This document shows, piece after piece, positions 45,530 through 49,401 of a DNA stretch of 49,401 nt. This stretch comes from a virus. The notes beneath the pieces are model-generated. The model searched no databases and was not told where the DNA came from. It saw only the letters and a program-made list of their open reading frames with translations. The number at the start of each line of letters is the position of its first letter. Within the stretch, counting starts at the first letter, position 1. The DNA lies in the IMG/VR virus record IMGVR_UViG_3300024346_000107, positions 1 through 49,401 of that record; one strand, given 5' to 3'. Both the position numbers and the translations under genes were made by a program.

Positions 45530-46515
45530 TAGAACCCATCCTCTTCAACATCTTTTCTGTTGAGTGTTCTTGTTTCTTGGAATGATAGTGACATTTCAAT
45601 TTCCTGAAAGTTACCATCAGAATGCATTGCCATAGCAGTATTATTATAAGTAACACTCACATCTCTTAGGTAACATGGTTTGATTCGAGTTGCAATCTCT
45701 TCACCCTTATATTCCAGACTGAGTTGAAATTTGTTCGGAAACTTATAACCAACAGAAACCTGACTACCCGCAACGTCTATATTGATATTTTCGGGATATA
45801 GTTCTGTTCGGAACAATTTTATAATTTCTTTAATTTCTTCTGATTCTTTCTGTGATGTCGCAATGAACTTAAACGCAAATGCAAACTCACGAAGTGCAAC
45901 AGACTTAAATAATACACGAGTGTTTGGATTGGTAGTTACTTGACCCGCACTTCTGAACGCACCAGCGATTTCGTCTGGGAACTTACCCATCAGTTTTACG
46001 GTGGCAAGTTTAGCAACATCTTTGTTTGCAGCACCACTGAATGCTGAACCTATAGTCTTACCTGTTTGTTCCAACAATGCATTGACAGCACCACTACCAG
46101 ATTTAAGACCCGATTCTGCGGCCGCACCCATACCTCCCAAGTCCATATTATCATAAGCAACATTATCACGAAACTGCAAACCAGCAGGAAGGTACAAGGA
46201 TACTTGTCTTCCTAATGAAGTGAGAGGTTTCCTCTTAGTTACAGGCATTTTGTCGGGGACTAAACCCTTTACCTCATTGACCGCTTTTTGTTGGTCTTCA
46301 GGATTATCCCCAACGACCTTTGCTACCGCAACTTTTGCGAGTGCCTTGGTCATTTCTCCGGCTGCACCCAGAACATTACCGAGATCGGTCTCGTCTTCTT
46401 TCATTACATTGAAAACGATTCTGCCCCCATAGTCATCTGGGTTATTCAGTGGATACTCAAGGTTTTTTCGGTTTAGTCCTGATAATATACCTTGAAGTTC
46501 GGTCGGTTCTGCCAT
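45529..46515 (-). CDS. 48: baseplate tail-tube cap protein gp48
   Basis: A 328-aa tube-fold protein that starts the tail tube on the baseplate. NPNTRVLFKSVALREFAFAF followed by KESEEIKEIIKLFRTELYP matches the core shared by T4 gp48 and gp54. VSLYLPAGLQFRDN lies upstream in the same fold. The order 48-53-hub-5 favours gp48 over gp54. It is the first gene of the leftward late cluster and has a dedicated late promoter in the 55-nt divergent gap. Confidence 0.85.
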   Translation of the reverse strand: MAEPTELQGILSGLNRKNLEYPLNNPDDYGGRIVFNVMKEDETDLGNVLGAAGEMTKALAKVAVAKVVGDNPEDQQKAVNEVKGLVPDKMPVTKRKPLTSLGRQVSLYLPAGLQFRDNVAYDNMDLGGMGAAAESGLKSGSGAVNALLEQTGKTIGSAFSGAANKDVAKLATVKLMGKFPDEIAGAFRSAGQVTTNPNTRVLFKSVALREFAFAFKFIATSQKESEEIKEIIKLFRTELYPENINIDVAGSQVSVGYKFPNKFQLSLEYKGEEIATRIKPCYLRDVSVTYNNTAMAMHSDGNFQEIEMSLSFQETRTLNRKDVEEDGF

Positions 46516-46526
46516 TTTAGTTTCTC

Positions 46527-46534
46527 TATAAATA
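46527..46534 (+). promoter_or_regulatory. T4-type late promoter for the rightward gp4 cluster
   Basis: Exact TATAAATA on the plus strand, 36 nt before the gp4 ATG, predicting a leader of about 31 nt. It lies downstream of the opposing promoter's start, so the two transcription units overlap at their 5' ends. Confidence 0.75.
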
Positions 46535-46554
46535 GGTTAGAAATCATTTATCTT

Positions 46555-46562
46555 TATTTATA
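46555..46562 (-). promoter_or_regulatory. T4-type late promoter for gp48 cluster, extended 14-nt form
   Basis: Exact TATAAATA on the minus strand within AAACCTTATAAATA (46568 to 46555), predicting a leader of about 34 nt to gp48. On the plus strand the same bases contain AAGG (46562-46565), the ribosome binding site of gp4. Confidence 0.75.
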
Positions 46563-46570
46563 AGGTTTTT

Positions 46571-47071
46571 ATGGCATATTCGGGTAGATACAGAGTAAAA
46601 AATCCAAAGAAGTATGAAGGAGACCACACAAAGGTCACCTATCGTTCTTTGTGGGAGAAACACGCCTTCAAATGGTGTGACGATAACTCCAAAGTGATAA
46701 AGTGGTCTTCCGAAGAAGTCATTATACCATATCTATATGAGGTTGACAAGCGTTATCACAGATATTTTATGGACTTAAAGATGGTTATGGAAGATGGTAA
46801 GACTTGGTTGGTCGAGATAAAACCAGATAAAGAAACCAAAATACCGACTGGTAATAAGAATACCAAGAGATACCTCAACGAGAGTTTCACCTATGTCAAG
46901 AATATTAACAAGTGGGAAGCTGCGAACGAGTATGCAAAAGATCGTGGATGGAAGTTTGTCATCTGGACTGAGAAGAACGAACCATTGAAGACTCTTATTC
47001 CTAAATCAACAAAACCTCTGAAACCTTTGAAGAAAACTTTGAAACCTTTTCGTAAGAAACGTAAAAAATAG
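46571..47071 (+). CDS. 4: head completion protein gp4, TnsA-like nuclease fold
   Basis: A 166-aa homologue of T4 gp4 (150 aa; also called 50/65), needed to finish packaged heads. YRSLWEKHAFKWCDDN, FMDLKMV and WLVEIKP form a PD-(D/E)xK-type set with Glu29, Asp68, Glu82 and Lys84, as in TnsA N-terminal domains. The last 20 residues are a Lys-rich KPLK-repeat tail. It opens the rightward late cluster. AAGG, 5 nt before the ATG, supports this start. Confidence 0.92.
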   Translation: MAYSGRYRVKNPKKYEGDHTKVTYRSLWEKHAFKWCDDNSKVIKWSSEEVIIPYLYEVDKRYHRYFMDLKMVMEDGKTWLVEIKPDKETKIPTGNKNTKRYLNESFTYVKNINKWEAANEYAKDRGWKFVIWTEKNEPLKTLIPKSTKPLKPLKKTLKPFRKKRKK

Positions 47072-47072
47072 G

Positions 47073-47080
47073 TATAAATA
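47073..47080 (+). promoter_or_regulatory. T4-type late promoter octamer, leaderless geometry
   Basis: Exact TATAAATA on the plus strand between gp4 and the next gene. T4 spacing puts the start at 47086, the A of the downstream ATG. Confidence 0.6.
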
Positions 47081-47085
47081 AACGT

Positions 47086-47700
47086 ATGAGTAATATTTTC
47101 AACAGACTAGAATTGCAGGCATTCCGTGCGGGGATAACTCCACGAACAGATGAGTCTCGTGCATGGTTTATGAACAAAGCAAAGAATATGCGTAACATAA
47201 ACCGCACCAAACTGATAAAGGAAGACCCTCTCGTCCAGAGAACTGCATTGAAGAATCTGTCGAGAACTGGATTAGTCGGAACAATGCAGATGTTCTTCTA
47301 TGACCCTAAACACAAAGATAAACTTCCATACTATGATTTGTTTCCTTTGATTATTGTGGTTGGGCCTGCGGAAGGTGGATTCTATGGATTGAACCTACAT
47401 TATCTTCCACCAATTTTACGTGCGAAGATGTTGGATGCATTGATGGAAACCGCAAACATGAAGGCGACTGACGATGCAAAGTTTCAGATAACATATAAGA
47501 AGTTACAGGCAGTTTCCAAGTTGAAATACTACGAACCCTGTTTCAAACATTATCTGACTAAACACGTCAAGAGTAAGTTCGCAGAAGTACCCATGCCTGA
47601 ATGGGAGATCGCAACCTTCTTACCAACCGCACAGTTCCGTAAGGCGAACTCTAAGAAAGTTTATGCAGATTCACGAAAGAAAATAGGTAAAAACGCATGA
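47086..47700 (+). CDS. conserved T4-like protein of unknown function
   Basis: A 204-aa basic protein between gp4 and a tube-fold gene. Distinct motifs are YYDLFPLIIVVGPAEGGFYG followed by LNLHYLPPILRAKMLDALM, and WEIATFLPTAQFRKAN near the C-terminus. I recognise the LNLHYLPP pattern from T4-related phages but cannot assign a function. A DNA-end protector (gp2-like) or a tail assembly factor are possible from position only. It overlaps the next gene by 4 nt (ATGA). Confidence 0.8.
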   Translation: MSNIFNRLELQAFRAGITPRTDESRAWFMNKAKNMRNINRTKLIKEDPLVQRTALKNLSRTGLVGTMQMFFYDPKHKDKLPYYDLFPLIIVVGPAEGGFYGLNLHYLPPILRAKMLDALMETANMKATDDAKFQITYKKLQAVSKLKYYEPCFKHYLTKHVKSKFAEVPMPEWEIATFLPTAQFRKANSKKVYADSRKKIGKNA

Positions 47701-48398
47701 CGTTAAACATTGATGAATTCAAATCACAGGTTGGTAAAGGTGGCGGTGTCGCCATGGGAAATCTGTATAAGATTTTCCTCCCACCCATCAATGGTGATGC
47801 ACGAGAGATGAATCTACTCTGTAAGGCAACATCTTTGCCAGGCAGACAAATTCTATCAACCGAAAAACAAATGGGTCTTACAGTATCTAAGATTGCATAT
47901 GGTTATGCAAACGAAGATGTAACTTTGACCTTCCATTGTCTTAATGACATGAAAGTAAAGGAATACTTCGAGACATGGCAGAGTCTTGCGGTCAATCAAG
48001 AGACCCAAGAGGTTGGATACTTTAACGAGTATACACATCCGATCATTATACAACACATTAAGAAGGGAGTTGCATTCCCTATTAAAAAGAAAAAATTATT
48101 TGATACTGGTAAGATACCTTCTTCGATTAGAAGTAGATTACCACGACTAGGGCCAATAGACCTCGCACAAGGTGAACTAGATTTTAACGGAGTATTTGGT
48201 GATGATATCACTTATACGTGTGTCCTAGATAAAGCATACCCAACAACATTGAACGCAATTGAGTTGAGTGATGATGGACAGTTACTTGAAGTGACAGTAC
48301 AAATGTCATACAAGAACTGGAAGTCCAAAAAAGGTGACTCTGTACCGACCGATTTTGTTAAAGGTCTGGCGGGTGAACTAATTCGTAAATTTTTATAA
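47697..48398 (+). CDS. tail-tube-fold protein, gp54-like tube initiator candidate
   Basis: A 233-aa protein with the tail-tube core seen in gp19: GNLYKIFLPP, LLCKATSLPGRQI, then the strand and helix EDVTLTFHCLNDMKVKEYFETWQ. The insertion KKKKLFDTGKIPSSIRSRLPR near residues 140-165 and the extra C-terminal strand distinguish it from gp19. As the window's third tube-fold protein (with gp19 and gp48) it could be the baseplate tube initiator gp54, which is otherwise missing here. That remains inference, since T4 gp54 is longer (320 aa). Confidence 0.65.
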   Translation: MTLNIDEFKSQVGKGGGVAMGNLYKIFLPPINGDAREMNLLCKATSLPGRQILSTEKQMGLTVSKIAYGYANEDVTLTFHCLNDMKVKEYFETWQSLAVNQETQEVGYFNEYTHPIIIQHIKKGVAFPIKKKKLFDTGKIPSSIRSRLPRLGPIDLAQGELDFNGVFGDDITYTCVLDKAYPTTLNAIELSDDGQLLEVTVQMSYKNWKSKKGDSVPTDFVKGLAGELIRKFL

Positions 48399-48416
48399 CA
48401 TTATTTGGAGAATATA

Positions 48417-49118
48417 ATGGCATTACCTAAGTTAAATGGGAATCCGAAGTATGAAATGACGATTCCATCCATGCAGAAGACAGTGAGGTTTAGACCGTAT
48501 CTGGTAAAAGAAGAGAAGGTTCTTCTCATGGCATTTGAGAGTCAAGATACGACTCAAGCAATGAAAGCGATAATTGACACCATTGAAGTTTGTGTTGATG
48601 ACAAGATTAACACCAAGGAATTAACCACATTCGATGTGGAATATATGTTTACCAAACTCCGTAGTAAGTCAGTAGGTGAACGTAGTAGATTGAACATGAA
48701 GTGTACCAATTGTGATACACCTAATGAGTTTGAAGTCAATCTAGAAGAACTAGAAGTAACAATGGATAAACCTTCCGAAAAGATTGAGTTACAGGAAGAT
48801 GTCCATGTGGAGATGGGTTATCCATCCGCAGACGTTTTGATGAACATGAAAGAAGGTTTATCACAAACAGAACAAATAATCGAACTGATTGTCTATAGTG
48901 TCAAGAACATTATGACCGAAGATGAAAACATCAACGCAAACGATGTACCTAAAAAGGAATTGCGTGATTTTATAGATTCTATGACAGGCGACCAGTTTAA
49001 GAAAGTTAGTGAGTTTGTTGCAACGATTCCAACTCTGACAAAAGAGATTGAGTTTGATTGTAAAGAGTGTGGAACGCACAACGAACATACACTATCGGGT
49101 TTTACTGATTTTTTTTAG
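48417..49118 (+). CDS. 26: baseplate hub assembly protein, gp26-like (0-frame product)
   Basis: A 233-aa product from ATG at 48417, chosen over a TTG 12 nt earlier because GGAG at 48407-48410 is well spaced for it. LPKLNGNPKYEMTIPSMQKTV followed by FRPYLVKEEKVLLMAFES is the T4 baseplate gp26-like signature. Two CxxC pairs (Cys96/99 and Cys215/218) form a probable zinc ribbon. The last codons before TAG are GAT TTT TTT inside an eight-T run, from which a -1 frame continues. In T4, gp26 helps assemble the central hub. Confidence 0.85.
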   Translation: MALPKLNGNPKYEMTIPSMQKTVRFRPYLVKEEKVLLMAFESQDTTQAMKAIIDTIEVCVDDKINTKELTTFDVEYMFTKLRSKSVGERSRLNMKCTNCDTPNEFEVNLEELEVTMDKPSEKIELQEDVHVEMGYPSADVLMNMKEGLSQTEQIIELIVYSVKNIMTEDENINANDVPKKELRDFIDSMTGDQFKKVSEFVATIPTLTKEIEFDCKECGTHNEHTLSGFTDFF

Positions 49119-49303
49119 TAAACCTTTCCCATGATAGTCTGATAAATTTTTATCAGACTAACTTTTCGTTAATGCAACATCATCATTATAGTTTAACAGA
49201 ACTTGAAATGATGATGCCGTGGGAAAGGGAGGTATACGTTACTCTTCTCACCGAATATATTAAAGAAGAGAACGATAGGATAAAACAACAACAGGGTAGA
49301 TAG
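48417..49303 (+). CDS. predicted -1 frameshift fusion product of the gp26-like gene
   Basis: A ribosome slipping back one base on T-TTT-TTT (49109-49115) reads TTA GTA AAC and continues for 62 codons to TAG at 49301-49303. This gives a protein of about 295 aa. The extension is clearly coding-like. It contains HDSLINFYQTNFSLMQ, YSLTELEMMMPWEREVYV and LLTEYIKEENDRIKQQQ, a helical tail typical of tail-assembly-chaperone T domains. The in-frame ATG at 49172 could alternatively start a 43-aa protein, but no good ribosome binding site precedes it. The short-plus-long pair just before a possible tape measure gene mirrors lambda G/GT. Confidence 0.7.
49109..49115 (+). other. -1 slippery heptamer T TTT TTT
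   Basis: The 0-frame codons are GA(T TTT TTT) TAG. The eight-T run 49109-49116 allows both P- and A-site tRNAs to re-pair perfectly after a -1 shift, and the stop codon directly next would add a pause. This is the strongest candidate recoding site in the window. Confidence 0.7.
49135..49160 (+). other. 12-bp perfect hairpin downstream of the slippery site
   Basis: TAGTCTGATAAA (49135-49146) pairs perfectly with TTTATCAGACTA (49149-49160). In RNA the inner A-U pairs probably open to leave a loop of about 4-6 nt. The stem begins 19 nt after the slippery heptamer and lies within the -1 frame. It may stimulate frameshifting or regulate the next gene. It lacks the T run of a terminator. Confidence 0.6.
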
Positions 49304-49401
49304 ATGTCCGAAGAAATGCACCCCTCTGCTGGTAGTGGTAGAGACCAAGAATCTCAGAAGAATCTTCTGAGAAAGTTGATCAACACCATGAAAGAAGACA
49401 A
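49304..49401 (+). CDS. N-terminal fragment, possible tape measure protein (gp29-like)
   Basis: ATG at 49304 follows immediately after the TAG of the -1 frame (TAGATG). The frame is open for 32 codons to the window end (MSEEMHPSAGSGRDQESQ, then LLRKLINTMKED). The hydrophilic start with a following helix and the place behind a frameshifted chaperone-like pair suggest a tape measure gene. Too little sequence is present to confirm this. Confidence 0.45.
   Translation, partial: MSEEMHPSAGSGRDQESQKNLLRKLINTMKED

Noticed and set aside
47063-47071. A-rich run before the gp4 stop as a second frameshift site
   Set aside because: The -1 frame happens to join the next ORF, but the P-site re-pairing would be on TAA. 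The next gene has its own ATG and promoter octamer, and no structured extension is encoded.
48405-48416. Alternative TTG start for the gp26-like gene
   Set aside because: ATG at 48417 has GGAG 6 nt upstream and starts exactly at the conserved MALPKL. The TTG overlaps that ribosome binding site.
49135-49160. Hairpin after the gp26-like stop as a transcription terminator
   Set aside because: No T run follows. It lies inside a coding-like -1 frame and before a directly adjacent downstream gene.

Overview
The window is the late structural region of a T4-like contractile-tailed phage. Head, neck, tail and baseplate genes follow the T4 logic (20-67-68-21-22-23; 13-14-15-16-17-18-19; 48-53-hub-5; 25-6-8). 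Several features recall the marine exo-T4 group (cyanophage and pelagiphage relatives): the shortened gp23, the gp8 type, a large protein resembling the DUF4815 family, and very long repetitive fibre genes. That lineage placement is an inference from protein families. No metabolic gene in the window identifies the host. The sequence is AT-leaning and almost fully coding.

Layout from left to right. Positions 1-345 hold a possible ORF remnant, a strong sigma70-like promoter, a tRNA-Gly(UCC) gene with an unusual anticodon loop, and two terminators pointing towards each other. From about 46515 down to 346 every gene is on the minus strand. Read in transcription order these are: baseplate tube cap gp48, wedge gp53, a gp27-like hub, and a gp5 spike divided over three ORFs (OB fold, amidase, beta-helix needle). 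Next come an unknown protein, gp25, gp6, a tail-protein-I/gp7-like wedge protein, a fibre-like protein, gp8 and a 1743-aa structural protein. A fibre/adhesin block follows (27415-12819): INEL-repeat fibre, two paralogous tetrapeptide-repeat fibres, a coiled-coil protein, a glycosyltransferase, a 2OG-Fe(II) oxygenase-like protein, a BppU-N-like protein and a 2061-aa fibre. The last part is necks gp13/gp14, gp15, terminase gp16/gp17, sheath gp18, tube gp19, portal gp20, prohead core gp67, a gp68-like protein, a small unknown, protease gp21, scaffold gp22 and major capsid gp23. From 46571 to the right end the genes are on the plus strand: gp4, an unknown conserved protein, a tail-tube-fold protein, gp26-like, and the first codons of a further gene that could be the tape measure.

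Regulation. Eleven exact copies of the T4 late -10 octamer TATAAATA lie upstream of genes in the correct orientation; one of them is inside a small gene. Three share a longer identical 14-mer. Three are placed so that the expected transcription start is the A of the ATG. The divergent gp48/gp4 promoters face each other and overlap. Ten gene junctions are one-base TAATG stop/start overlaps, which suggests translational coupling. Two sigma70-like promoters are present, both on the plus strand: one drives the tRNA, and the other has perfect consensus hexamers and points antisense into gene 17.

The most striking observation is at the end of the gp26-like gene. An eight-T run sits directly before its stop codon. 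A -1 slip there opens a further 62-codon frame that ends immediately before the ATG of the next gene, and a 12-bp perfect hairpin lies just downstream. This looks like the programmed-frameshift tail-assembly-chaperone arrangement of lambda G/GT and P2 E/E+E', here in a T4-like baseplate-hub gene.
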